Positions 1-7,490 of a DNA stretch of 12,190 nt are shown here, in pieces. The notes under the pieces are model-generated. The model was given only the letters and a program-made list of their open reading frames with translations. It had not been told where the DNA came from and did no database searches. A program made the position numbers and the translations under genes. Source of the DNA: an uncultured Spirochaetales bacterium (lineage in GTDB: Bacteria > Spirochaetota > Spirochaetia > Sphaerochaetales > Sphaerochaetaceae); the NCBI GenBank assembly GCA_949292445.1, contig CASEZU010000156.1, positions 1-12,190 of the forward strand, given 5' to 3'. Positions within the stretch are counted from its first letter, which is position 1, and each line of letters opens with the position of its first letter.

Positions 1-1
1 G

Positions 2-406
2 TTCGTCCCATGGAGCCAGGCCCATGTATCCACTGTCTCACTGGATGAGATGAGGGCGAAGTATCCTGACAGAAGCGAGGAACTCGACATGAGTGAAATC
101 GAGGATGAGGTCAGGAACTCAGCCCAGAAGATCATCAAGGCCAAGAGAGCGACATATTACGGAATCGGAATGGCTCTTGTGAGAATCACGAAGGCTATCT
201 TCTCTGATGAACATTCCATCCTCACCATTTCCTCCCTTGTCGACGGCGAGTATGGAATCTCCGGTGCTTATCTGGGGCTTCCGTGTGTTGTCGGCAGGGA
301 AGGGAGGATCAAGCTGATCGAGCTCGATCTGAATGAAGAGGAACAGAAGAAACTGGAAAGAAGCGCTTCTGTCATAAAAGAAGCATATTCCAGCATCAAA
401 TTCTGA
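2..406 (+). CDS. ldh: L-lactate dehydrogenase, C-terminal part (5' end outside window)
   Basis: This would be the cytoplasmic NAD-dependent enzyme that reduces pyruvate to L-lactate at the end of fermentation. The frame is open from base 2 and begins F-V-P-W-S-Q-A, the segment that follows the catalytic histidine motif (GEHGDSE) in lactate dehydrogenases; the histidine itself lies upstream of the window. Further on, K-A-K-R-A-T-Y-Y-G-I-G-M-A matches the conserved substrate-loop threonine region (KGATYYGIA in the family), followed by S-S-L-V-D-G-E-Y-G-I and a C-terminal helix rich in Glu and Lys. About 134 residues are visible, and the gene ends in TGA followed by an intrinsic terminator. Malate dehydrogenases of the same fold are the alternative, but the ATYYGI and LDGxYG-type segments favour lactate dehydrogenase. 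An ATG at base 50 is internal and not a start. Confidence 0.88.
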   Translation, partial: FVPWSQAHVSTVSLDEMRAKYPDRSEELDMSEIEDEVRNSAQKIIKAKRATYYGIGMALVRITKAIFSDEHSILTISSLVDGEYGISGAYLGLPCVVGREGRIKLIELDLNEEEQKKLERSASVIKEAYSSIKF

Positions 407-423
407 CAGAACTTCATCATGCT

Positions 424-461
424 GGCGTGAGGGAAGAGGTTTCCCTCATGCCGTTTTTTTT
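424..461 (+). terminator. Intrinsic terminator after lactate dehydrogenase
   Basis: A 12-base-pair stem (bases 424-435 with 441-452, one G-T pair) closes a five-base loop and is followed by G and eight T. It starts 17 bases after the ldh stop codon, as expected for a Rho-independent terminator. Confidence 0.9.
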
Positions 462-474
462 GAAATTTCATTAA

Positions 475-840
475 AATCATAATTTGCAAATCGGCAGCAG
501 TCTTTTCACCGAGGCCGAGCTTTTCCTCAGAGGCATATACAGGAAGATCAGCGCATATGAGGCGGTTCTTGCACAGCTTGCAAATGGAACAAATGAAGTC
601 AGCCGGATAAGCGGAAAGACAGGATTTTCAGATACCAACGTAAGTCAGGCTCTGTTCTCCTTTCCTTGCTGGGAATTGTTTCAGAACGGGAGAAGATCGC
701 CGGACGCAGTTGGGAAAGGGTGGAAGATCACGGACAGTTATTTTGCTTCCGCTCCGTCCAGCTGTATTCTCTTATCGGGAGAGGACGCGGAGAAGCCGCA
801 TTTGGACATGCGATGACATACACCTCATTACAGGCGAAGA
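475..840 (+). pseudogene. Decayed C-terminal remnant of a DUF234-type ATPase
   Basis: Three neighbouring pieces in two frames together read like the C-terminal half of the ATPases that pair an archaeal-type AAA domain with DUF234. Frame 1 from about 484 gives F-T-E-A-E-L-F-L-R, then a winged-helix-like stretch (A-Y-E-A-V-L-A-Q-L-A-N-G, S-R-I-S-G-K-T-G-F, N-V-S-Q-A-L). Near 656-666 the similarity jumps to frame 3 (L-L-G-I-V-S-E-R-E). Near 720 it returns to frame 1 (W-K-I-T-D-S-Y-F), then from about 745 it is in frame 3 again (L-Y-S-L-I-G-R-G-R-G-E). The family order is a short LREEL-type segment, winged helix, LGIVERE, YRI-D-F-RFW and NRSLIE-GRGE. The N-terminal ATP-binding domain is absent, and there is a stop at 472 and no ribosome binding site. 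At least three indels within about 90 bases indicate a dead gene. The right limit is uncertain because similarity fades after about 800. The family call rests on recalled motifs, not a search. Confidence 0.68.
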
Positions 841-858
841 GCTTTTCGGAAGGTAAGG

Positions 859-2421
859 TTATCTTCCTCCTGAAATTTCCCTGAGATACTCGGTAGGAGG
901 GATGCCCTCGCTTTTCCGGAAAACCTTCGAGAAGTAGTAGATGTTCCTGAATCCGAGGGCAAGCGCTATTTCGGCGACCCTGTTCTCACCGTTTTTCATC
1001 ATCTCCTTGGCTTTCTCGACTTTCTTCTGATTGATGTAGTCGACGAGGCTCACTCCCATCATCCGCTTGAAGCTCTTGGACATGTAGCCTGGCGATACGC
1101 AGGCATACGCCGCCACATCGGAGAGCGATATCTTCTCTGCGATATGCATCATCACATACTCTCTGGCCTTGTCGGCAATTCCTCCGCTCCGGCCGCAGAG
1201 GCTGCCGATTGTGTCCATCAGACTGCCGGAGGCATCATCGATCAGCATCAGGGCCTCGCTTCTGCGGGTGATGAAGTCAGAGAGCGCAAAAGCATCGCCT
1301 GTAGCCTCTTCCTCGCTGATTCCCAGTGTTCCCAGTCCGCTCGAGACAGCTGAGCGGAGAGCGGTGAGCAGGAAGCTGACCTGCCCGAGGCTGTGATCAG
1401 TGGTCTCAACAGCTTTCCTTATACGGGACAAAGCAGCCCGGCAGCTCACTCCGTCCTTCTGTGATATCGAGAATTCGAGTTCCGGAAATGCCGGAGCCAC
1501 ATCCAGCATGGAAGGGGAGATTTCCCTCTCGTCCTTTTCCAGATAATATGCCATCAGCTTCCGCTCAATGATGCTCCGGCCTGTCCTGAGTCCGTCCCGT
1601 CCTGAGAGCGGCGGGGTGATGATCAGCTCCGGTTCCAGTCCAGTGACCATCACTGAGGTCTTCCTTACCTTTTCCGCGAGCCTTGCCGTGACGGCGTTCC
1701 AGGTCTCTTTCCTGACATTCGGCACCATGTAGATAAGCGTGCTCTGCCTTCCGGCTGCGGGCAGAATGAGGTCGGTGGAGGGCAGAATCGAGGGAAGGAG
1801 CTTTTCTATCACGTCCTTCTCCCAGTCATGTAGCTTCTCGTAATCCTCCGCGGTCCACTGTTTCTCAAGGCTGTCCGGCGGAAAAGTGAATGAGAAGGCA
1901 ATGAATGCAAAGGATTCAAGTAGACCTGCCGCCGCTGCCGCATCCTTTGTCTCCTGAGGGATGTCTCTCAGGAGGAACAGCCTGCTCAGGGCGGCATTGA
2001 CTGAATCATCCGATGATTCCGTACCTCCCAGGCTGCCGTTTCTCCTCCTGCATTCCTTTTTGGCCTTATTCAGTGCTTTTCTGAGCACATCGGCATCGAG
2101 CTCCGTCTTCAGCAGATAGTCAGTGACGCCGAAGCCGATTGCCTCCTTTGCCAGACTGAACTCGGCAAGGCTCGTGAGGATTATGAATACAACCGAGGGA
2201 TGGGTGAGGCTGCATTTCTCTGCCAGAGCGAGACCATCCATGATCGGCATGCGTATGTCGGTTATGACGATATCTGGATGCTCTGTCTCTATCATCGCAT
2301 AAGCCTCAGCGCCGTTGCGGGCGCATCCGACTATCTCCGCATCCTCATCTTTCCACTGCAGAAGGTGCCTGATCCCCGAGAGGATTATCGGTTCATCATC
2401 AGCTACAAGAATCCTGAACAT
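859..2421 (-). CDS. Response regulator, AraC-type DNA-binding output (YesN-like)
   Basis: This is a cytoplasmic transcription regulator, the partner of the sensor kinase encoded just upstream. Residues 1 to about 118 are a receiver domain: acidic pair D8-D9, phospho-acceptor D55 (I-T-D-I-R-M-P), T83 and K105 are all in place. A middle region (about 120-410) has no motif I recognise, as usual for 500-residue YesN-type regulators. Residues 416-520 form an AraC-family domain with two helix-turn-helix segments, about 432-452 (S-L-S-D-V-A-A-Y-A) and 481-503 (R-V-A-E-I-A-L-A-L-G-F), ending in the usual P-T-E-Y-L-R. The ATG lies inside the kinase gene's end (23-base overlap), preceded by a purine-rich stretch, which suggests translational coupling. 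Divergence from a sugar importer suggests it controls that importer; this is inference from organisation common to the YesMN family. Confidence 0.93.
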   Translation of the reverse strand: MFRILVADDEPIILSGIRHLLQWKDEDAEIVGCARNGAEAYAMIETEHPDIVITDIRMPIMDGLALAEKCSLTHPSVVFIILTSLAEFSLAKEAIGFGVTDYLLKTELDADVLRKALNKAKKECRRRNGSLGGTESSDDSVNAALSRLFLLRDIPQETKDAAAAAGLLESFAFIAFSFTFPPDSLEKQWTAEDYEKLHDWEKDVIEKLLPSILPSTDLILPAAGRQSTLIYMVPNVRKETWNAVTARLAEKVRKTSVMVTGLEPELIITPPLSGRDGLRTGRSIIERKLMAYYLEKDEREISPSMLDVAPAFPELEFSISQKDGVSCRAALSRIRKAVETTDHSLGQVSFLLTALRSAVSSGLGTLGISEEEATGDAFALSDFITRRSEALMLIDDASGSLMDTIGSLCGRSGGIADKAREYVMMHIAEKISLSDVAAYACVSPGYMSKSFKRMMGVSLVDYINQKKVEKAKEMMKNGENRVAEIALALGFRNIYYFSKVFRKSEGIPPTEYLREISGGR

Positions 2422-4105
2422 CCCTTTCCGCCTTTATCCTTATGATCGCTTTCGTATATCTGCCTTTATCTGCTTCAAACGACAGTCCGTATCCTTCTCC
2501 GCAGCGCAGCCTGATCCTTTCATTTATGTTCCTCACGCCGATTCCGGTCATGTTGCTTTTTGAGTGCTTTCTCTCTGCGAAGACGTTTGCGATCTCCTCA
2601 TCAGTCATTCCAACCCCGTCATCCATCACTGTGATGACTGCATCTTCTCCGTCACTCCTTGCCGATATTGTGATAGTCCCGTCTCGCCCCGTGGGCTCTA
2701 TGCCGTGGAATATGGCGTTCTCGACAAGAGGCTGCAGCGTGAACTTCTGTATCAGTATGTCCAGCATCTCATCTGGAACCGCATATCTTATCTCGTACAT
2801 CCCCATGTACCTGACCTGCTGTATCTCATCGTATTCCTTCAGGAGATCCAGCTCCTGTGAGAGGGGGATCATGTCGCTGCTTCCCTTGGCGAGATTGCGG
2901 AGCAGCGTCGTAAGGCCGCGGCTCATCCTCGCAATCCCGTCATCCTTCTGTATCTCCGCAAGATAACGGATGGATTCAAGTGTGTTGTAGAGAAAGTGCG
3001 GATTCACCTGCAGCTGCAGCATGTCCATCTCCATCCGCTTCTTCTCCTCGAAGAGCTTCTCGTTTCTTTCCAGAAGCTCTGAGATGGAGACGCTCATTGC
3101 ATTGACAGTCCGTCCGATGGCGGCGATCTCATCATCTCCTTCCTCAATGTCCTTATCCACGAAACCGAAATCACTGGTGTCAGTCAGGTATTCAATATGG
3201 CCGACAAGCCTTGAGGCTGACTTGGTCAGATAACGCGAGAGCAGGGCTGAGAGTAAGATGACGAGTATTGTCGATGTCGCAAGTATTGCCACGAAAACGG
3301 CGAGGCCGTATGCCGACGCGATTCTGAACGGGGTCCTGTCTATGAACTGGACAACGCTGCAGCCGGGTATTGGCAGATCGTAACTGTCCATATCCCATTT
3401 CGAGCTGTCGAGGAAATCCTGCGGTATGGGCCCCGGATACACGGTGTTATCAGAATATATGAACCCCCTCCCTTCTGAAGTTCCTGTGAAGAGCTTGTCG
3501 AATATGGTAGGGGATATCTCGGCATAGACATAGCCGCTGCTGTCCCTTATGCGCCCGTATGCTGTGAGTGCCGTTCCTTCAGGGCTGTTTATCGTTCTTG
3601 ACAGGAAGAGGCGCACTACTGCTCCCTGTGGGAACTCAAGTGTCCTGAATTCCTCGCTTTCTGTTATCTTCTCCAGATCCAAAAGATTCCCATACCTCTG
3701 GCTGACGAACTCGAAACACATGCCGCTTCCGGGACGGAACAGGACGAGCTTATTCAGATGCTCTCCGGCCGGGGAGGCCGACATGTATGTCGCGATGCTT
3801 GCCTGGGCCTGAATCACCGCCAGTCCCGCGCCGGGGCTGTCCTGGCTTTCGAAGGCCAGAGCATCCCTCACGCTCTCATCTGAGCAGATCCATGCTACCG
3901 CATCTATTACGGCGCTGAGCTCATCGCTCACGCTCTCCACGGCATCCTCCATCCTTGCGCGCCCTGCCTCCGCGGATTCCATGTAGACCAGGCGGTTCAT
4001 GTGGGAGAAGAGCAGGAAGAAGGAAGGGAGGCCCACAAGCAGGAAGCAGAGGACAGCGGACAGAAGTATCTTTCCTTTCAGTGTTCCTCTCCACAGCCTT
4101 GCCAT
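2399..4105 (-). CDS. Membrane sensor histidine kinase (YesM/LytS-like)
   Basis: This inner-membrane kinase phosphorylates the response regulator encoded downstream. The 568 residues show a first membrane segment at about 12-34, an extracytoplasmic sensor region at about 36-262, a second membrane segment at about 265-290, a HAMP-like linker (about 291-345) and a coiled-coil-like charged stretch (345-365). A His_kinase domain follows with phospho-acceptor H370 in Q-V-N-P-H-F-L-Y-N-T-L. The ATP-binding part has the N box L-Q-P-L-V-E-N-A-I-F-H-G (457-468), the G1 box M-D-D-G-V-G-M (494-500) and G-I-G-V-R-N-I-N-E-R (521-530). All key residues are present. The start at 4105 places the first membrane helix directly at the N terminus, but no Shine-Dalgarno site is visible before it. 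The sensed ligand is unknown; a sugar or the binding protein of the divergent importer is plausible. Confidence 0.93.
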   Translation of the reverse strand: MARLWRGTLKGKILLSAVLCFLLVGLPSFFLLFSHMNRLVYMESAEAGRARMEDAVESVSDELSAVIDAVAWICSDESVRDALAFESQDSPGAGLAVIQAQASIATYMSASPAGEHLNKLVLFRPGSGMCFEFVSQRYGNLLDLEKITESEEFRTLEFPQGAVVRLFLSRTINSPEGTALTAYGRIRDSSGYVYAEISPTIFDKLFTGTSEGRGFIYSDNTVYPGPIPQDFLDSSKWDMDSYDLPIPGCSVVQFIDRTPFRIASAYGLAVFVAILATSTILVILLSALLSRYLTKSASRLVGHIEYLTDTSDFGFVDKDIEEGDDEIAAIGRTVNAMSVSISELLERNEKLFEEKKRMEMDMLQLQVNPHFLYNTLESIRYLAEIQKDDGIARMSRGLTTLLRNLAKGSSDMIPLSQELDLLKEYDEIQQVRYMGMYEIRYAVPDEMLDILIQKFTLQPLVENAIFHGIEPTGRDGTITISARSDGEDAVITVMDDGVGMTDEEIANVFAERKHSKSNMTGIGVRNINERIRLRCGEGYGLSFEADKGRYTKAIIRIKAERDVQDSCS

Positions 4106-4111
4106 GACGGA

Positions 4112-4140
4112 ATTTTACTGCAATTCGGTATAAAAAGCAA
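4112..4140 (-). promoter_or_regulatory. Possible sigma-70 promoter for the kinase-regulator pair
   Basis: On the minus strand, TTGCTT (4135-4140) and TAAAAT (4112-4117) are separated by exactly 17 bases. The hexamers are moderate matches. The expected transcription start would fall at or within a base or two of the kinase ATG, giving a transcript with little or no leader. Confidence 0.4.
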
Positions 4141-4264
4141 AAAAAGAGCGAAATGAGGATGATATTTAGCCAATGAGATGCTGCGGAGTGCAATATTTTG
4201 CCGATTCTGGTTTTTTTTTTGCATTCAAGTCTGATGGAAACCATGATTGAATCAGATCTGGAAA

Positions 4265-4270
4265 AAGGAG
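4265..4270 (+). promoter_or_regulatory. Ribosome binding site deciding the binding-protein start
   Basis: AAGGAG lies six bases before the ATG at 4277 and only three before the ATG at 4274. This rules out a start at 4247 and favours 4277, giving a protein that begins M-K-K with a normal signal peptide. Confidence 0.8.
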
Positions 4271-4276
4271 AAAATG

Positions 4277-5542
4277 ATGAAGAAAATCATTGCAGTTTCC
4301 CTCATTGCCCTTATGGCAATGACATCAGTATTTGCATCCGGCTCGGCAGAAGCCGCTGATGACGGAGTTACAACACTTACATTCGCAGTCTGGGATTACA
4401 GCCAGAACGTTTATCTTGCAAAGGCCATCGAGGCTTTCGAGGCTGCTCATCCCGATATCAACATCGAGGTTCAGGACACACCTGCTGCTGACTACATCAC
4501 AAAGCTCAACACACAGCTCAACGGCGGCTCCAGCGTCGATATGTTCCTGATCAAGGAAGCTGACAAGACAAAGACCTTCTATGACAGAGGACAGCTTGCC
4601 AACCTTTCACCGTACATCGAGGCTGCCGGCATCGATATGGCCACATACAATGGAACTGACGCCAACTTCACATTCGACGGCGGTGTATACGGAATGCCTC
4701 TCAGAACTGACCAGTATGTCCTCTTCTACAACAAGGACATCTTCGATGAAGCTGGTGTAGCATATCCTGACAACGACATGACATGGAGCGAGTTCGAGGA
4801 GCTTGCCGCACAGGTTACGATCGGTGAGGGTGCAAACAAGAAGTACGGCGCATATTTCCACTCATGGAATGCATGTGTCCAGAACTGGGGCGTCCAGGAT
4901 GGAAAGCACACCATCATGAGCGGCGACTATGAGTTCTTCAAGCCTTACTACGAGATGGCTCTCAGGATGCAGGATGCCGGAACAAGCATGTCATTTGCCC
5001 AGATTCAGGCTTCCGGACTTTCCTACACGGATGTCTTCTCTCAGGGCCTCGTGGCAATGCTTCCGATGGGATCATGGCTGATCAACACGATGGTGCAGCG
5101 CAACCTCTCCGGCGAGTCCTCCGTCAACTGGGGTGTCGCAGTCATTCCTCACGCAGATGATGTCCCCAATGGCTACACAGTCGGTGCAACCACACCTATC
5201 TGTATCAACAACGCCAGCAAGAACAAGGATGCTGCATGGGCATTCGTACAGTTCATCACAGGACCTGAGGGAGCTCAGATTCTCGCAGAGAACGGACAGG
5301 TTCCTGCTCTCGTAGGCGAGAGCTATCTCGAGACATTCGCTTCTGCAGAGGGAATGCCTGAGGGAATCATGGAAGGTCTCTACACGACACACATTTCTCC
5401 GGACCGCCCGGCTATGGACAAGGTCACTGAGATCGACCAGATGCTTCTTGCAGAGCACCAGCTGATCATGCTCGAGGAAGAGACTGTTGATGAAGGCATC
5501 GCCAACATGAACAGGAACTACGCCGAGATCATGGCTAACTGA
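4277..5542 (+). CDS. Sugar ABC transporter substrate-binding protein
   Basis: This periplasmic protein would capture a sugar or oligosaccharide and deliver it to the two permeases that follow. From the ATG at 4277 it has 421 residues: a signal peptide (K2-K3, hydrophobic core 4-17, S-V-F-A at 17-20) with a likely signal peptidase I site after A20 or after A26. There is no cysteine for lipid attachment. The mature protein has the family-1 extracellular solute-binding pattern: V-W-D-Y-S near the start, F-E-A-A-H-P-D-I-N-I-E-V, D-M-F-L-I-K-E, V-Y-G-M-P-L-R-T-D, V-L-F-Y-N-K-D-I-F-D-E-A-G and the late A-W-A-F-V-Q-F-I-T-G-P-E-G. Codon choice looks more biased (AAC, TTC and ACA heavily used) than in neighbours, consistent with high expression. 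The substrate is not determined by sequence; xylo-oligosaccharide is one guess from the downstream xylan genes. Confidence 0.92.
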   Translation: MKKIIAVSLIALMAMTSVFASGSAEAADDGVTTLTFAVWDYSQNVYLAKAIEAFEAAHPDINIEVQDTPAADYITKLNTQLNGGSSVDMFLIKEADKTKTFYDRGQLANLSPYIEAAGIDMATYNGTDANFTFDGGVYGMPLRTDQYVLFYNKDIFDEAGVAYPDNDMTWSEFEELAAQVTIGEGANKKYGAYFHSWNACVQNWGVQDGKHTIMSGDYEFFKPYYEMALRMQDAGTSMSFAQIQASGLSYTDVFSQGLVAMLPMGSWLINTMVQRNLSGESSVNWGVAVIPHADDVPNGYTVGATTPICINNASKNKDAAWAFVQFITGPEGAQILAENGQVPALVGESYLETFASAEGMPEGIMEGLYTTHISPDRPAMDKVTEIDQMLLAEHQLIMLEEETVDEGIANMNRNYAEIMAN

Positions 5543-5558
5543 CAAATCGTCAGGACAG

Positions 5559-5589
5559 AAAAAGGGCTGCTTTCCCGGTAGCCCTTTTT
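5559..5589 (+). terminator. Terminator-like hairpin inside the importer operon
   Basis: A perfect ten-base-pair stem, AAAAAGGGCT (5559-5568) with AGCCCTTTTT (5580-5589), closes an 11-base loop and ends in five T. It lies between the binding-protein stop and the first permease start. Such leaky terminators often let the binding protein be made in excess over the membrane subunits; that role is inferred. Confidence 0.8.
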
Positions 5590-5621
5590 CATCCTTTATC
5601 AGACTATTAAAAGGAGGAAAA

Positions 5622-6533
5622 ATGGCTCAGTCAGCTGTTCTCGATAAGAAGAAGGGCTCATTGAAGATGAGGCAGGCCCTGATCGGCTACTCATTCATAG
5701 CACCGAACTTCATTGGCTTCGCCATATTCATTCTCTTCCCGGTTCTTTTCACCATCATTCTTTCCGTGATGGATTGGGACGGGTTCAACGCGATGACATT
5801 CGCCGGTTTTGACAACTTCCGCTCCATCTTCCGCGACCGCGTTTTCAAGTCGGCATTCTGGCTGACTCTTCTCTATGTCGTATTCACTGTCGCCCTTACG
5901 CTCCTTGCGTCACTCGGGCTGGCGTGTGCCCTGAACAAGAAGATCAAGGGCCGCGATGTGTTCCGCTCTGCGATCTTCTTCCCGTATGTCGCTTCGATGA
6001 TTGCTATCGGTGCTGTCTGGAAGCAGCTCTTCGAGTCGAATTACGGGCCTATAAACATGGCTCTAAGGGCCCTCGGCGTCGACAATCCTCCGGGATGGTT
6101 CGCTTCCACGGACTGGGCCATCTGGGGCGTCATAATCGTTGCAATCTGGAAGTTCATGGGCTACTACATGCTTATCTACCTTGCAGGCCTGCAGGATATT
6201 CCGGCCCAGCTTTATGAGGCTGCAACCCTCGATGGAGCCACAGGCTGGCAGAAGTTCAGGAAGATAACGCTTCCGATGCTCACTCCAAGCACGTTCTTCG
6301 TCTTCATGATGCTCACTATCAACAGCTTCAAGAGCTTCGATCTCATCTATGCTCTCACGATGGGCGGACCGGGAACCAGCACCACGCTTCTCGCCAACTA
6401 TATCTACAACCAGACATTCGTCTACTGGGATTACGGCAAGAGCGCAGCCGCGTCGATCATCCTCTTCGTCATCGTCCTTGCGGTTACTGTCATCCAGTTC
6501 CGCGGCGAGAAGAAATTCACGGATTATCTGTAA
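5622..6533 (+). CDS. Sugar ABC transporter permease (MalF/UgpA type)
   Basis: This is one of two inner-membrane subunits forming the channel of the sugar importer. The 303 residues contain about six membrane segments (near 22-50, 79-104, 115-134, 167-189, 223-245 and 273-294) and the cytoplasmic EAA loop, Y-E-A-A-T-L-D-G-A-T at 198-207 continuing through I-T-L-P-M-L-T-P, which docks the ATPase. The short N-terminal tail without the large extra domain of E. coli MalF, and the phrase L-T-M-G-G-P-G-T-S-T, are typical of carbohydrate permeases of the UgpA/LacF kind. An AAGGAGG site at 5611-5617 lies four bases before the ATG. It is followed after 12 bases by the second permease. No ATPase gene is nearby. 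Confidence 0.93.
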   Translation: MAQSAVLDKKKGSLKMRQALIGYSFIAPNFIGFAIFILFPVLFTIILSVMDWDGFNAMTFAGFDNFRSIFRDRVFKSAFWLTLLYVVFTVALTLLASLGLACALNKKIKGRDVFRSAIFFPYVASMIAIGAVWKQLFESNYGPINMALRALGVDNPPGWFASTDWAIWGVIIVAIWKFMGYYMLIYLAGLQDIPAQLYEAATLDGATGWQKFRKITLPMLTPSTFFVFMMLTINSFKSFDLIYALTMGGPGTSTTLLANYIYNQTFVYWDYGKSAAASIILFVIVLAVTVIQFRGEKKFTDYL

Positions 6534-6538
6534 GGAGG
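6532..6538 (+). promoter_or_regulatory. Ribosome binding site overlapping the first permease stop
   Basis: AAGGAGG shares the last two bases of the preceding gene's TAA stop and lies seven bases before the ATG at 6546, so termination and re-initiation of the two permeases are probably coupled. Confidence 0.75.
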
Positions 6539-6545
6539 CAGCCGT

Positions 6546-7379
6546 ATGATGATAGAGAAAAGAAGTCCTGTAAGGACCGCGATAATCTATATCGTGCTTA
6601 TCATTCTGATGGTCATTACGCTGCTCCCGCTCCTGTGGATGGTCAGCGCATCGTTCAAGCTCTCAAGTGAAGTCTTCACATTCCCGATCAAGTGGATACC
6701 GGAGACATGGCACTGGGAGAACTACATAACGATCTGGCAGAAGATCAATCTCGCGGTCTATACCTTCAACTCGTTCAAGCTGTCGATCATCATCACGCTG
6801 ATCCAGCTCATAACATCGTCCTTCGCGGCTTACGGCTTCTCCAAGTGCCGCTTCCCCGGACGCAACGGGCTCTTCCTGGCTTATATCGCGACGATCGCGA
6901 TCCCATGGCAGGTATACATGCTCCCGCAGTACATCATGATGCAGAAGATGCACCTCATTGACACGCATCTCTCGATCATACTGCTGCAGAGCTTCACCGC
7001 ATTCGGAGTCTTCCTCCTGAGGCAGTTCTACATCACAATACCTGATGAGCTCCTGGAGGCTGCCAGAATCGACGGCCTTTCCGAGTACGGGACATTCGCC
7101 CGTATCGTCCTCCCTCTGACGAAGCCTGCTATGGCAACGCTCACGATCATGAGCTTCGTCACTGTATGGAACGACTACATGGGACCGATGATCTACTTCA
7201 ACAGCGACAACCGCAAGACGATCCAGCTTGGTATACAGCTCTTCGTCGGACAGTATTCGGCTGAGTACGGACTGATCATGGCGACAAGCGTCATGGCGAT
7301 CATTCCTGTTCTCGTCGTCTTCCTCGCATTCCAGCGCTTCTTCGTCGAAGGTATCGCATCCAGCGGACTCAAGGGCTGA
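6546..7379 (+). CDS. Sugar ABC transporter permease (MalG/UgpE type)
   Basis: This is the second channel subunit of the importer. The 277 residues, a normal length for the family, show about six membrane segments (near 12-34, 78-99, 108-130, 143-160, 196-215 and 242-262). The EAA loop is E-A-A-R-I-D-G-L-S-E at 171-180, ending I-V-L-P-L-T-K-P. Other family marks are A-A-Y-G-F-S-K-C-R-F after the second helix, I-P-W-Q-V-Y-M-L-P-Q-Y, and F-V-T-V-W-N-D-Y-M-G-P. A second ATG at 6549 is a possible alternative start; spacing from the ribosome binding site favours 6546 slightly. It ends the operon, with a terminator 20 bases later, so no energizing ATPase is encoded with it. Confidence 0.93.
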   Translation: MMIEKRSPVRTAIIYIVLIILMVITLLPLLWMVSASFKLSSEVFTFPIKWIPETWHWENYITIWQKINLAVYTFNSFKLSIIITLIQLITSSFAAYGFSKCRFPGRNGLFLAYIATIAIPWQVYMLPQYIMMQKMHLIDTHLSIILLQSFTAFGVFLLRQFYITIPDELLEAARIDGLSEYGTFARIVLPLTKPAMATLTIMSFVTVWNDYMGPMIYFNSDNRKTIQLGIQLFVGQYSAEYGLIMATSVMAIIPVLVVFLAFQRFFVEGIASSGLKG

Positions 7380-7398
7380 TCAGCTTTTTCTCCGCATT

Positions 7399-7439
7399 GC
7401 CGCTTCCCCGGGAGAGATCCCTCGGAAGCGGTTTTCTTT
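7399..7439 (+). terminator. Intrinsic terminator after the importer operon
   Basis: CCGCTTCC (7400-7407) pairs with GGAAGCGG (7424-7431), with further pairing inside the loop, and is followed by a T-rich tract. It separates the importer from asnA. Confidence 0.87.
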
Positions 7440-7490
7440 TTCCTCTAAACAGAGAGACTGAAAAAATGCAATAATGCAGCAGGAGTCGAT

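Larger units (their letters stand above)
4106..4276. promoter_or_regulatory. Divergent control region between kinase and importer genes
   Basis: These 171 bases separate the divergently transcribed two-component pair and importer, so promoters and any operator for both must lie here. On the plus strand a weak extended -10-like element, T-G-C-A-A-T-A-T-T at 4189-4197, has no good -35. A run of ten T occupies 4211-4220. An imperfect inverted repeat (ATTCAA at 4223-4228, TTGAAT at 4247-4252, with inner arms 4232-4237 and 4241-4246 around AAA) precedes the importer start and could be an operator or a leader hairpin. TGCAAT occurs twice (4119-4124 and 4189-4194). None of these is a proven binding site. 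Confidence 0.4.

Noticed and set aside
484..816. A 110-codon open frame with a TTG start as an intact small gene
   Set aside because: No ribosome binding site, and family-like similarity switches frame three times across it; better read as a remnant.
2442..2966. A 174-codon plus-strand frame opposite the kinase gene
   Set aside because: Serine-rich antisense shadow of the conserved kinase ATP-binding region; no ribosome binding site.
4247..4276. Upstream start for the sugar-binding protein
   Set aside because: It lacks a ribosome binding site and would put charged residues before the signal peptide; AAGGAG is placed for 4277 (or 4274).
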